The position numbers and the translations under genes are program-made. The notes below the pieces were generated by a model. That model ran no database searches and was not told the origin of the DNA. It saw only the letters and a list, made by a program, of their open reading frames with translations. DNA of 64,000 bases from Kitasatospora albolonga (GTDB taxonomy: Bacteria; Actinomycetota; Actinomycetes; Streptomycetales; Streptomycetaceae), in NCBI GenBank assembly GCA_002082585.1, contig CP020563.1, positions 6,504,001-6,568,000 of the forward strand, in the 5' to 3' direction. Position 1 is the first letter of the stretch. Each line of letters opens with the position of its first letter. This document shows positions 49,601-57,035 of this stretch, in pieces.

Positions 49601-49874
49601 GACGGCCGCCCGGTTCATCGCCCCGAGGACCGGGACCGAACGGCTGCTCACCGGGCTGCTGGCGGAGCTCCTCCAGATCCCGGACGTGGGCGTGGGCGAC
49701 GGGCTGGGCGAGCTGGGCCTGAACTCGCTCGGCGCGATGCGGCTGACCGCCCGGCTGCGCGGTGAGCACGCGCTCGACCTGGCGGTGAGCGATCTGCTGG
49801 CCGCCCGTACGGTCGGGGAGCTGGCGCGTGCGGTGGAGGCCGTACGCCCGGTCGCGGCGGAGGAGGCCCGGTGA
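46659..49874 (+). CDS. NRPS module C-A-PCP (terminal extension of the bipyridine assembly line)
   Basis: This 1071-residue protein has a C domain (10-448) with SPIQQGLLYEQL and SHLLMDGWS (second His, His152, and DG kept), an A domain (465-980) with HTSGSTGRPKGVPITH and YRTGDLATTT, and a PCP with Ser1023 in LGLNSLGAMRL. There is no thioesterase domain. I read the A-domain pocket as D-Y-W-S-F-G-L-V-V-K, which matches no standard leucine code I remember. In caerulomycin and collismycin the corresponding protein adds leucine, later removed by the amidohydrolase. It starts at ATG 46659 within TGATG and its stop overlaps the flavoprotein start (GTGA). Confidence 0.92.
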   Translation: MTDNGATGRPVRDIADIYELSPIQQGLLYEQLAQPGLGIYVEQLELEFSGTMHPEHFERAWQLVVDRHPILRTSFHWRKNGTAVQVVHGSAELPLETLDWRDLDGRTQRERLRASLDAERAEGFDLADVPLMRSTLIRRADDRWTFSWRFSHLLMDGWSFTLAIQDFIDHYRTLCRGGRPAPPPGRPYRDYLSWWRDRDPEKAREFWREELAGYRPVEQVDLGGTDVPPGEPTHAHFEHVLGDLAPRLTALARSEQLTLATLAQGAWFVVLGRFLGRTDLACGITMAHRPADLVGSEDILGPMIATLPLRRRLEPTAVLRTWLREFGTYVMEASGHSAVPLTEMQSLLGTDSAVPVLQSSVSYENVPMPDFDLADVGAEMTGLSYDGRPHFPITMVIMPGADMPLRVVHDRRKVSDEMAERFAAEVVAVLTQMIERPEVTLGELTFLSTPEPATTPLTEPGTEPLHETFRHHARLRPEAVAVRCGSRTLTYRELDAYSDRIAAALRERCPDAARVGLCLPRSAELVAAMIGVLKAGAAYVPLDPEYPADRLADVLADSGAELVLTDGAPDGSLTTGGARVVTLADVDRQPSGDVPPVACGPGTPAYLLHTSGSTGRPKGVPITHRHVQSLLAAGREVFGFTAEDVWTFAHSFAFDYSVWEIWGALGNGASLVVVDRETGRDPRALARLVAEERVTVLSETPSLFEHLVPELPDDTALRRVFLGGDRLDPALLRPWFARSGGRDIELYNLYGVTEATVVSTYHLVREEDVRTDRPVPIGRALPNQRVYLLDEHDRPVPVGATGQLCVAGPAVAAGYHDRDRLTAERFAVDPLSDPPTGPMYRTGDLATTTPQGELRFLGRADAQVKVRGFRVEPGEIEAALREAPGVRSATVAVHGTGGAQRLVGYAVPHGPLQEPDLGPDRSDGRDPDRAAGPRLAEPLRELLRARLPEHMVPVAVYWIDRIPTTPGGKVDISALPVPDTATAARFIAPRTGTERLLTGLLAELLQIPDVGVGDGLGELGLNSLGAMRLTARLRGEHALDLAVSDLLAARTVGELARAVEAVRPVAAEEAR

Positions 49875-51046
49875 ACGCGGCACCCGGACAGCCCGCGACG
49901 GACCACCCCGGCAGCCCGGAGAACCAGCGGTGGCGGGAGCGGGTCCGGCGGTTCGCCGAGGAGGAGATCGCCCCGCTCTCCGCGAAGATGGACCGGACGG
50001 CCGCACTGGACGCCACCCTGCGCGAACGCCTGTTCTCCGAGGGGCTGATGTCGGTGGAGATCCCGCGCGGCTACGGAGGTACGGGCGGGACCCTGTGCCA
50101 GCTGATCCTCACCGTCGAGGAGGTGGCCCGGGTCGATCCCGGCGTCGCCGTCGGGGTCCATGTGCACAACGTCCTCGTCGCCGGAACGCTGCTCCGGCAC
50201 GCCTCGGGCGACCAGCGCAGGCAGTACCTCCCGCAGCTGGCCACCGGGAGGATCGGCGCCTTCGCCCTCTCCGAGGAGCAGGCGGGCAGCGACGCGTTCG
50301 CCCTGGCCACCGTCGCCCGCCAGGAGGGCGCGGGCTATGTGCTCAGCGGCCGCAAGCGGTGGACCAGCAACGCGCGCAACGCCGATCTGCTCCTCGTCTT
50401 CGCCCTGGCCGACGACGGCGGCCCGACGGCGTTCGTGGTCCCCGCCGACGCGCCCGGGGTCTCCCTGGACCACCGGGTGGAGCAGATGGGGGTGAGGGCG
50501 GCGGCCACATCGGACGTGGTCCTGGACCGGACCCCGGTCCGTACCGCCCAGCGCATCGGCCCGCCCGGCGGTGGCCAGACGGTGGCGATGGCCGGACTGG
50601 ACCTCGGGCGGCTCGGTATCGCCGCGCAGATGGTCGGGCTCGCCCAGGGCGCCCTGGACGTGGCGGTCGGCTACAGCAGGGTCCGCGAGCAGTTCGGCAG
50701 CCGGATAGCCGACTACCAGGGCGTCCAGTTCCCGCTGGCCGATGTGGCCAGCAGGCTGGCGGCGGCCAGGGCGCTGCTGTACCAGGCGGTCGGCCTCTGC
50801 GGCCGGGGCACCGACCCCGTCGAGCTGATGCGGCTGACCGCCATGGCGAAGTACATCGCGTCCGACGTGGCCGAACGGGCGGCCTCGGTGGCCGTGGAGA
50901 CCCTCGGCGGGAACGGCTACACCGACGCCTACCCGGTCGAGCGGTTCTACCGGGATGCCAAGGCCGGAAAGATCTACGAGGGCACCTCCAACGTCCTGCT
51001 CCGCACCATCGCCTCGATCATGACGGGGGTGAACCCGGGTGACTGA
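49871..51046 (+). CDS. Acyl-CoA dehydrogenase-like flavoprotein acting with the assembly line
   Basis: This 391-residue ACAD-fold protein has the FAD/substrate motif FALSEEQAGSDAFALAT, REQFGSRIADYQGVQFPLADV and the C-terminal ETLGGNGYTDAYPVERFYRDAKAGKIYEGTSN, where Glu of YEGT is the family's catalytic base. It overlaps both the NRPS and the thioesterase genes, so the three are made together. Published work on caerulomycin/collismycin describes a trans-acting flavoprotein of this kind that works with the NRPS in forming the pyridine ring from the cysteine-derived intermediate. A primary-metabolism role is unlikely here. Confidence 0.9.
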   Translation: MNAAPGQPATDHPGSPENQRWRERVRRFAEEEIAPLSAKMDRTAALDATLRERLFSEGLMSVEIPRGYGGTGGTLCQLILTVEEVARVDPGVAVGVHVHNVLVAGTLLRHASGDQRRQYLPQLATGRIGAFALSEEQAGSDAFALATVARQEGAGYVLSGRKRWTSNARNADLLLVFALADDGGPTAFVVPADAPGVSLDHRVEQMGVRAAATSDVVLDRTPVRTAQRIGPPGGGQTVAMAGLDLGRLGIAAQMVGLAQGALDVAVGYSRVREQFGSRIADYQGVQFPLADVASRLAAARALLYQAVGLCGRGTDPVELMRLTAMAKYIASDVAERAASVAVETLGGNGYTDAYPVERFYRDAKAGKIYEGTSNVLLRTIASIMTGVNPGD

Positions 51047-51758
51047 GCCCCTGCGCCTGCTCTGCTTCCCCTACGCGGGCGGCAACGCCCAGACGTACGT
51101 CCGGTGGCGGCGGCACCTGGGGCCGGACATCGAGGTGTGCCCCATGCAACTGCCCGGCCACGGCGAGCGGATCGGCGAGACGCCCCGGCACCGCTGGGAC
51201 GATCTGCTGGCCGACGTCCGGACCAGGCTGGCCAGTCGGACGGACCGGCCGGTCGCGCTGTTCGGGCACAGCCTCGGCGCCCTGCTGGCCTTCGAGTGCG
51301 CCCGGATACTGGTGGCCGAGCACGGCATCCAGCCGGTGCGGCTGCTGGTGTCGGGCCACCGGGCGCCCCATCTGCCCCTGCGCGAGGAGGTCCTGCACCA
51401 CCTGCCGGACCCGGAGTTCCTGGCGAGGCTCAGTGAACGGTCGCGCACGCTAAGGGCGTTGACCGACCCCGAGTTCCGCAAGCTCCTCCTGCCCATGCTG
51501 CGGGCCGACTTCACCGCCTCGGAGACCTACGCGTACGTGGAGAGACCGCCGTTGAGCTGCCCGGTCACCGCCCTGGGCGGTGAGCAGGACGCGGATGTGA
51601 GCCTGGCGGAGCTCTCCGCCTGGCAGCGGCACACCACGGGCCCGTTCGAGCTGGCCGCGTTCGAGGGGGACCACTTCTTCGTCGACGACGCCTGGAAGAC
51701 GGTGGTGGCCACGGTCGGCGACCGGCTGAACCCCCGCACCGGGAGCACGCGGAGGTGA
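51039..51758 (+). CDS. Type II thioesterase
   Basis: This 239-residue alpha/beta hydrolase of the GrsT/TEII family starts TEPLRLLCFPYAGG, with nucleophile Ser78 in FGHSLGALLAFE, an Asp in the GGEQDADVS loop and His in EGDHFFVDD. The GTG start lies inside the end of the flavoprotein gene (eight-base overlap). It either edits misprimed carriers or releases the final product, since neither megasynthase has a TE domain. Confidence 0.93.
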   Translation: MTEPLRLLCFPYAGGNAQTYVRWRRHLGPDIEVCPMQLPGHGERIGETPRHRWDDLLADVRTRLASRTDRPVALFGHSLGALLAFECARILVAEHGIQPVRLLVSGHRAPHLPLREEVLHHLPDPEFLARLSERSRTLRALTDPEFRKLLLPMLRADFTASETYAYVERPPLSCPVTALGGEQDADVSLAELSAWQRHTTGPFELAAFEGDHFFVDDAWKTVVATVGDRLNPRTGSTRR

Positions 51759-51767
51759 GGGGCGGGT

Positions 51768-51793
51768 GGCCGGGGGCCGGGCGGCCCCTGGCC
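51768..51793. terminator. Hairpin ending the assembly-line operon
   Basis: GGCCGGGGGCC and GGCCCCTGGCC form an 11-bp stem (one G-U pair) with a GGGC loop between the convergent thioesterase and PPDK-like genes. Confidence 0.6.
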
Positions 51794-51831
51794 GTCCGGA
51801 GCTGCCCGGACGTTCCGGGCGGCCCGCGCGG

Positions 51832-53484
51832 TCACCCCGGGGACGTGGACCCGTGACCGGTCCGCCGGAGGACGGCCTGTGCCGAGGCGAGGCGTTCGGA
51901 TGCCTCGCGGCCCGGGGCCGTATCGCCCGTGACGTCGTCGGCCCAGGCCAGCAGCCGGTCCAGCTGTGCGTCGGCCGAGGACGCGGCGATGCGGGGTGTG
52001 CCGACGACGACCTCCCCGCCCGTCCCGTCGAGGGCGATCAGCGTGCCCTCGGCCAGCGTCCGTCCGCCCGCCCGGACAGAGCCGGCGGCGGCATCGACCG
52101 TGAGGCCCGCGGCACCCACGACGGCGGGTTTCCCCATCGACCGCGCCACGACGGCCGCGTGGCTGGCCGGGCCGCCGCGCGCGGTGACGACCCCGGCGGC
52201 GGCCGCCAGGCCGTGCAGGTCGAGCGGGGAGGTCTCGGGGCGCAGCAGGACGACCGGGCCGCCCGCCGCCAGCCGCACCGCGCGGTCGGCGGTGGTCGCC
52301 AGCCGGCCGACGGCGACACCGGGGGAGGCGCCCAGCCCCCGGGTGAACAGGGCGCCGGGTCCGACCGCCGTGATCCGGGGCGTACGTACGTGGGCGAGGT
52401 GCCCCGGTGCGACGCGGAGCAGCGCCTCGTCGCGCCCGATCGTGCCCGCGTCGGCGAGGTCGACCGCGACCCGGACCCCGGCGCGCCCGGTGAACCGCCC
52501 GGGCCGCACCTGGAGCAGCCACAGTTCGCCCGCCTCGTAGGTGAACTCGACGTAGCACGCGTCGTGGTGGTGCTCCTCCAGCCGGTGCAGGGCGGACAGC
52601 AGACGGTCCCACACCGCGGGTTCGCGGACGGCCAGTTCGCCCAGCGGTTCGGTCAGTGACGCGCCCGAGACGACGTCGCTGCCCTGGCGGCCGAACAGGG
52701 CCTCGCCGTAAGGGACATGCTCCCCGGTGGTGGGATCACGGCTGAACGCGACGCCCGTCCCGCTGTGCCGGTCGCGATTGCCGAAGACCATCGCCTGTAC
52801 GGTCACGGCGGTGCCCAAGTCGTGCGGTATGCCGTGCAGTTCGCGGTAGGTCCGGGCGCGCGGGGTGTTCCAGGACGAGAACACGGCCGCGACGGCCAGC
52901 TCCAACTGCCGGGCGGCGTCGTCGGGAACGGGGGCGCCGCCGTGCTCCGCGACGATCCGCCCGACGTCCTCGATCGCCTCGGCGAGGCGGTCCGTGCCAG
53001 TGTCCGGTCCGGCGGGCGTACGGTCGACGCGCGCCAGGCTCTCCGGGCCCACCCCGACGACCTCGGAGGCGAAGCCGGTCAGGAACCTCAGCCGTGCGTC
53101 GAGCGCGAACCGCGGGTCGCCCGTCTCGTCGGCCAGGGCGGCGGTCGCGGCGGTGGTGAGCCCGAGGTTGAGGACGGTGCTCATCATGCCGGGCATCGAC
53201 ACCCTGCCGCCCGAGCGGACGGACACCGCGAGCGGCCGCCGGAGGCCGCCGAGTCTGCGCTGCGTGGCGGTTTCGAGAGCGGCGACGGCCGCCGCCAGTT
53301 CGGCGCCGAGGCCGTCGGGCAGCCGTCCGGTACGGAGGAAGGCGCGGCACGCCCCCGTACCGATGACGAACCCCGGCGGCACCGGCAGCCCCAGGCGGCG
53401 GAGCGCGATCAGCCCGTGCGCCTTGCCGCCGAGGACGTCCGCCGTCTCCTCGACCTCGGCCGAGAGCGGGTGAATCCAGGTCAT
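51832..53484 (-). CDS. Truncated PPDK-like protein (ATP-grasp and phosphohistidine domains only)
   Basis: This 550-residue protein starts like pyruvate phosphate dikinase (LGGKAHGLIALRRLGLPVPPGFVI, SVRSGGRVSMPGMMSTVLNLG). It carries the swivelling phosphohistidine domain (TARGGPASHAAVVARSMGKPAVV, catalytic His). The PEP/pyruvate-binding TIM barrel of full-length PPDK (about 870 residues) is absent. The layout recalls rifampin phosphotransferase, which couples ATP and a phosphohistidine to phosphorylate an antibiotic. The partner gene upstream encodes a winged-helix protein. Its substrate is unknown; antibiotic or metabolite phosphorylation is a guess. Confidence 0.85.
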   Translation of the reverse strand: MTWIHPLSAEVEETADVLGGKAHGLIALRRLGLPVPPGFVIGTGACRAFLRTGRLPDGLGAELAAAVAALETATQRRLGGLRRPLAVSVRSGGRVSMPGMMSTVLNLGLTTAATAALADETGDPRFALDARLRFLTGFASEVVGVGPESLARVDRTPAGPDTGTDRLAEAIEDVGRIVAEHGGAPVPDDAARQLELAVAAVFSSWNTPRARTYRELHGIPHDLGTAVTVQAMVFGNRDRHSGTGVAFSRDPTTGEHVPYGEALFGRQGSDVVSGASLTEPLGELAVREPAVWDRLLSALHRLEEHHHDACYVEFTYEAGELWLLQVRPGRFTGRAGVRVAVDLADAGTIGRDEALLRVAPGHLAHVRTPRITAVGPGALFTRGLGASPGVAVGRLATTADRAVRLAAGGPVVLLRPETSPLDLHGLAAAAGVVTARGGPASHAAVVARSMGKPAVVGAAGLTVDAAAGSVRAGGRTLAEGTLIALDGTGGEVVVGTPRIAASSADAQLDRLLAWADDVTGDTAPGREASERLASAQAVLRRTGHGSTSPG

Positions 53485-53517
53485 GGCGCGGTCCTCTCCG
53501 GGGGGTGCGGGCGGGAG

Positions 53518-54150
53518 TCAGTGGCGCGGGATGCCGAGCGTGGCCAGCAGGTCCTCGTGCAGGTGGAACCAGACGGTGTGGTACGAGGAGGTGCTGTCCG
53601 CCACCGCCGCCGGCTCGCCCGCCCGCGCGCGGGCCAGGGCGTCGGCGAGCCGGACGGGGTAGCGCCCGAAGCGGGCCAGCGCCCCGGACAGCTCGGCGCA
53701 GACCGGCTCGGCGCGCCGGTGGAACTCCGTGAACAGGCCGAGCACCCGGGCGTCGTAGGACGGGTCACCGTGGTCGTTCATCGTCAGGGCGCCGTCCACG
53801 GTGCGGGTCTGCCAGGCCGTGCAGAGGTCGAGCAGCTCGGGGTTGAGCACCATGAACCGGTCGAACGCCGAGGTCAGCCGGGTCCGGACCCCGGCAGCCG
53901 CCACCTCCTGGGCGATCCGCCCGGCGTCCGCCGCCCGCCCGGCCTCCGTAAGCCCCCATCCGCCGAAGTCCCCGGCGGTACGGGTGACGAGTCCGGCCAC
54001 GGCGAGATCGATCAGCTCCGATTCGACGTCGGCCTCGGGGAGCCCCGTCGCCCCGGCCACCCCGGCGATTCCGGAGAAGCCGATGCAGCGGAGGGCGTGC
54101 AGGACCAGCAGGTCGGTGCTGGTCGTACGGGGCGGAACGGACTGGGTCAT
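53518..54150 (-). CDS. Winged-helix regulator-like partner of the PPDK-like protein
   Basis: This 210-residue protein has an N-terminal MarR-like winged helix (LLVLHALRCIGFSGIAGVAGATGLPEADVESELIDLAVAGLVTRT, residues about 12-60) and a C-terminal helical region with no motif I can name. Its stop lies 33 bases before the PPDK-like gene on the same strand, so the two form an operon. ATG 54150 begins the conserved part; an upstream in-frame extension reads as low-complexity sequence. It may control the pair or interact with the PPDK-like protein. Confidence 0.65.
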   Translation of the reverse strand: MTQSVPPRTTSTDLLVLHALRCIGFSGIAGVAGATGLPEADVESELIDLAVAGLVTRTAGDFGGWGLTEAGRAADAGRIAQEVAAAGVRTRLTSAFDRFMVLNPELLDLCTAWQTRTVDGALTMNDHGDPSYDARVLGLFTEFHRRAEPVCAELSGALARFGRYPVRLADALARARAGEPAAVADSTSSYHTVWFHLHEDLLATLGIPRH

Positions 54151-54302
54151 GGCGCGGCCCCATCGGGTGCGAGAGATGCGAGAGGTGCGGGATGTGGAAG
54201 AGAGGCGGGAGAACGGGGGCGGCCGGAGGTGGCCGCATCGCCGCTCGACGTACAAGATACACAGAACATCTGGATGACGAGAACATCTGAATGTGGGCGG
54301 AC

Positions 54303-54337
54303 GGGTCCCCTTCCCCCGGAAGGGAAGAGGGGGCCCC
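54303..54337 (-). terminator. Hairpin downstream of the cold-shock gene
   Basis: GGGTCCCCTTCCC and the imperfect complement GGGAAGAGGGGGCCC surround a CCGGAA loop immediately after the cold-shock gene stop. Confidence 0.45.
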
Positions 54338-54341
54338 TGAC

Positions 54342-54731
54342 TCAGTCCTCGGTCCAGCCGTGGTTCTTCGCGAACTGGGCCAGCCCGCTGCGGACCTGGA
54401 GGATCTGCTGCCCGGTGAGCGAGGGCGCCGCCGCGAGCAGGGCCTCGGTGACCTCCCGCGTGAACTCCGCCGTGCTGAGCACATCGCAGAGCGAGTCGTC
54501 GTACGGGGCGGCCTGCCTGCCGCTCTCCCCGGGGGCGAGGCGGACCTCCGACGCCTTCGGGCCCCGCTCGCCCTCCTCGATCCGGAACTCCACCATCACA
54601 CCGGCACTGATCAGTGCTTCGGGCACCTGCATATCGTTCACGTGCAGGAATACATCGTCCCCACCGGTTTCGGGGGCGATGAACCCGTACCCCCTCGTAC
54701 TGTCGAAACGCACCACACGACCAGTCACCAT
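54342..54731 (-). CDS. Cold-shock domain protein with C-terminal extension
   Basis: This 129-residue protein has a CSD at residues 1-66: GRVVRFDSTRGYGFIAPETG holds RNP1-like residues (GYGFI) and DDVFLHV is the RNP2-type motif. A tail of about 60 residues follows, unlike classical 67-residue Csp proteins. Long CspA relatives of this kind are common in Streptomyces. It is an RNA/ssDNA-binding chaperone or regulator, probably unrelated to the clusters. The start is ATG 54731; upstream in-frame sequence lacks the fold. Confidence 0.88.
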   Translation of the reverse strand: MVTGRVVRFDSTRGYGFIAPETGGDDVFLHVNDMQVPEALISAGVMVEFRIEEGERGPKASEVRLAPGESGRQAAPYDDSLCDVLSTAEFTREVTEALLAAAPSLTGQQILQVRSGLAQFAKNHGWTED

Positions 54732-54849
54732 GCCGACCCCCACCGGGAAACGCTCACTGTCCACACCCGGGCACCTCGCCCGCCGCATCGGGTCGAGCGT
54801 AGCCGTGAGAACACCGGGGAGGCGACCCGTCGCGGCGGGTCCTCCGGCC

Positions 54850-55497
54850 TCAGGCCGAACGGGCCGGGGCCGAGGTGTCCATGGCGACCGAGACCGCGAG
54901 CAGCCCCAGTGCCGTGCCCATCAGATAGCGCTGGACCCTGAGCCAGGAGGGGCGGCGGGCGAGGAAGACGGCGATGGTCCCGGCGGCCAGGACGATGGAC
55001 AGGTTGACGGTGAGGGCCACCACGATCTGGACGGAACCCAGCACGAGCCCCTGGAGCAGCACGTTCCCCGACTCCAGGGCGATGAACTGGGGGATGAGGG
55101 AGAGGTACATGATGGCGATCTTCGGGTTGAGCAGATTCGTCATCAGGCCCATCGTGAAAAGTCTGCGCGGGGAGTCGTGCGGCATGTCCTGAGGGGCGAA
55201 GACGGAGACGCCGCCGGGCCGCAGGGCGCTCCACGCGAGGTACGCCAGATAGGCCGCGCCCGCCAGTTTCACCGCGACGTACAGCTCGGGCACCGCGATG
55301 AAGACCACCGACAGGCCGAGGTTCGTCGCCAGCAGGTAGACCAGGAAGCCCACGGCGACACCGCCGAGGGAGACGACCCCGGCCCGTCTGCCCTGGGTGA
55401 TGCTGCGGGAGACGAGATAGATCATGTTCGGGCCGGGGGTGAGCACCATTCCCAGGGCCACCATCGCGACCCCCAGCACTCCGGCCGGCTCAACCAT
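54850..55497 (-). CDS. LysE/RhtB-family amino-acid exporter
   Basis: This 215-residue membrane protein has six hydrophobic segments. The signature is VLGVAMVALGMVLTPGPNMIYLVSRSITQGRRAGVVSLGG near the N-terminus and LMTNLLNPKIAIMYLSLIPQF in the middle, as in RhtB/LysE proteins. It is divergent from a MocR-type regulator across 186 bases, the usual arrangement for a regulated exporter of an amino acid or analogue. Confidence 0.92.
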   Translation of the reverse strand: MVEPAGVLGVAMVALGMVLTPGPNMIYLVSRSITQGRRAGVVSLGGVAVGFLVYLLATNLGLSVVFIAVPELYVAVKLAGAAYLAYLAWSALRPGGVSVFAPQDMPHDSPRRLFTMGLMTNLLNPKIAIMYLSLIPQFIALESGNVLLQGLVLGSVQIVVALTVNLSIVLAAGTIAVFLARRPSWLRVQRYLMGTALGLLAVSVAMDTSAPARSA

Positions 55498-55683
55498 GAC
55501 GGGGTCCGCTCTCTGTTCGTGATGCGTACGGAAGGGGCAGGGGTGCACCGCGTACGTCGGGGCAATGCGAGTGTATGTTCCTCTCCAGCTCGGTTCAATG
55601 TGAATATTGAACTCGGTGCAATAGGATGGTGTGCTCGATACCGACGGATACGGCCGGTACGGCGGGTGCGAGGGGTGAGACGT

Positions 55684-57021
55684 GTGAAGGAGTACCGCGG
55701 CGTTGCCGACACGGTGGCGGAGGAGATCGATGCGGGCAGGCTGAAGGCGGGTGAACGGCTGCCCACCCAGAGGGAGTTCGCCCGCGAGTACGGCATCGCC
55801 AACTCCACGGCCACCCGGGTCTACCAGGAGCTCGCCCGCCGGGGTCTCGTCGTCGGCCACGTGGGCCGGGGCACCTTCGTGCGGGACATCTCGGAGAGCG
55901 CCGCCCCCGCGCTCTCCGAACCCGCCGACAGCCGGGTGGACCTGGAGCTCAACTACCCGGTGGTGCCCGGCCAGGCCGAGCTGCTCGCCGCCGGGCTGGG
56001 CAGGCTGGCCCGCCCCGGCGCTCTGGAGTCCGTACTGGCCCCGGTCGGAGCGGCCGGGACCGCCGCCACCCGCGAGGCCGCCGCCGATCTCCTCGCCCGG
56101 GGCGGCTGGCGCCCCGATCCGGCGCGGATTCTCTTCGCGGGCGGCGGCCGTCAGGCGATCTCGGCGGCCGTCGCGGCGCTGACACGGCCGGGCGCGCGGC
56201 TGGGCGTCGAGGAGCTGACGTACCCGGTGCTCAAGGCGATCGCCGCCAAGCTCGGCGTCACCCTGGTGCCGCTCGCCATGGACGCGGCCGGGCTTGTCCC
56301 CGAGGCGGTGGAGGAGGCGCACCGGGCGGAGCCGCTGCACGCCGTCTACGTACAGCCCGTGCTGCACAATCCGCTGTCGCTCAGCATGCCCGCCGACCGG
56401 CTGGACCGGCTGGCCGATGTGCTGCTGACGTACGGCATCCACGCGGTCGAGGACGCCGTCTGGTCCTTCCTCCGGGGTGATCTGCCGCCCCTCGCGTCCC
56501 GTGCGCCGGAGCGGACGGTCCTCGTCGACAGCCTCTCCAAACGGCTCTCCCCGGGGCTCTCCCTCGGGTTCGCGGTGACGCCCGCCGCCGTGACGGGCCG
56601 GGTCGCTGCCGCGCTGCGCTCCGGGGGCTGGATGCCGATGCGCTTCCCCCTGGCGGCGATGGCCCAGTGGCAGGCGGACGGTGCCGTCGAGACGCTCGTA
56701 CGGGCCAAGCGGCGGCAGGCCGAGGCGCGGCAGGGGATCGCGCGGAGCCACCTCGGCGACTTCGTGACCCGTGCCGACTCCGCCTCGTACTACTGCTGGT
56801 GGGAGCTGCCGCGCCCCTGGCGGGCCGACACCTTCGTCGCCGCCGCCGCGCGGCAGGGCATCGCGGTGACCCCGGCCGCCGCGTTCTCCGTCGGCCGCCA
56901 CCGCACACCGCACGCCGTCCGTATCGGCCTGGCCTCGCCCACGGAGCAGACCCTCACCCGCGCCCTCGCGACCCTCGCCGATCTCGCCCGGTCCGCCCCG
57001 GACGATCTCGCCCAGGACTGA
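55684..57021 (+). CDS. MocR-type GntR regulator with aminotransferase domain
   Basis: This 445-residue fusion has an N-terminal GntR winged helix (GRLKAGERLPTQREFAREYGIANSTATRVYQELARRGLVVGHVGRGTFVR, residues about 20-68) and a fold-I aminotransferase-like domain with LFAGGGRQAISAAV, VQPVLHNPLS and VDSLSKRLSPGLSLGF, where Lys is the PLP anchor. The start is GTG 55684, downstream of GAGGGGTGAG; other in-frame GTGs lie just upstream. MocR regulators sense PLP or amino acid ligands, and it probably controls the divergent LysE exporter gene. Confidence 0.9.
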   Translation: MKEYRGVADTVAEEIDAGRLKAGERLPTQREFAREYGIANSTATRVYQELARRGLVVGHVGRGTFVRDISESAAPALSEPADSRVDLELNYPVVPGQAELLAAGLGRLARPGALESVLAPVGAAGTAATREAAADLLARGGWRPDPARILFAGGGRQAISAAVAALTRPGARLGVEELTYPVLKAIAAKLGVTLVPLAMDAAGLVPEAVEEAHRAEPLHAVYVQPVLHNPLSLSMPADRLDRLADVLLTYGIHAVEDAVWSFLRGDLPPLASRAPERTVLVDSLSKRLSPGLSLGFAVTPAAVTGRVAAALRSGGWMPMRFPLAAMAQWQADGAVETLVRAKRRQAEARQGIARSHLGDFVTRADSASYYCWWELPRPWRADTFVAAAARQGIAVTPAAAFSVGRHRTPHAVRIGLASPTEQTLTRALATLADLARSAPDDLAQD

Positions 57022-57035
57022 TCCCCGGGGACGCC

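Noticed and set aside
52717..55683. Long plus-strand extension upstream of the MocR gene
   Set aside because: It runs antisense through four real genes. The GntR domain begins at 55684 after a clear ribosome site.
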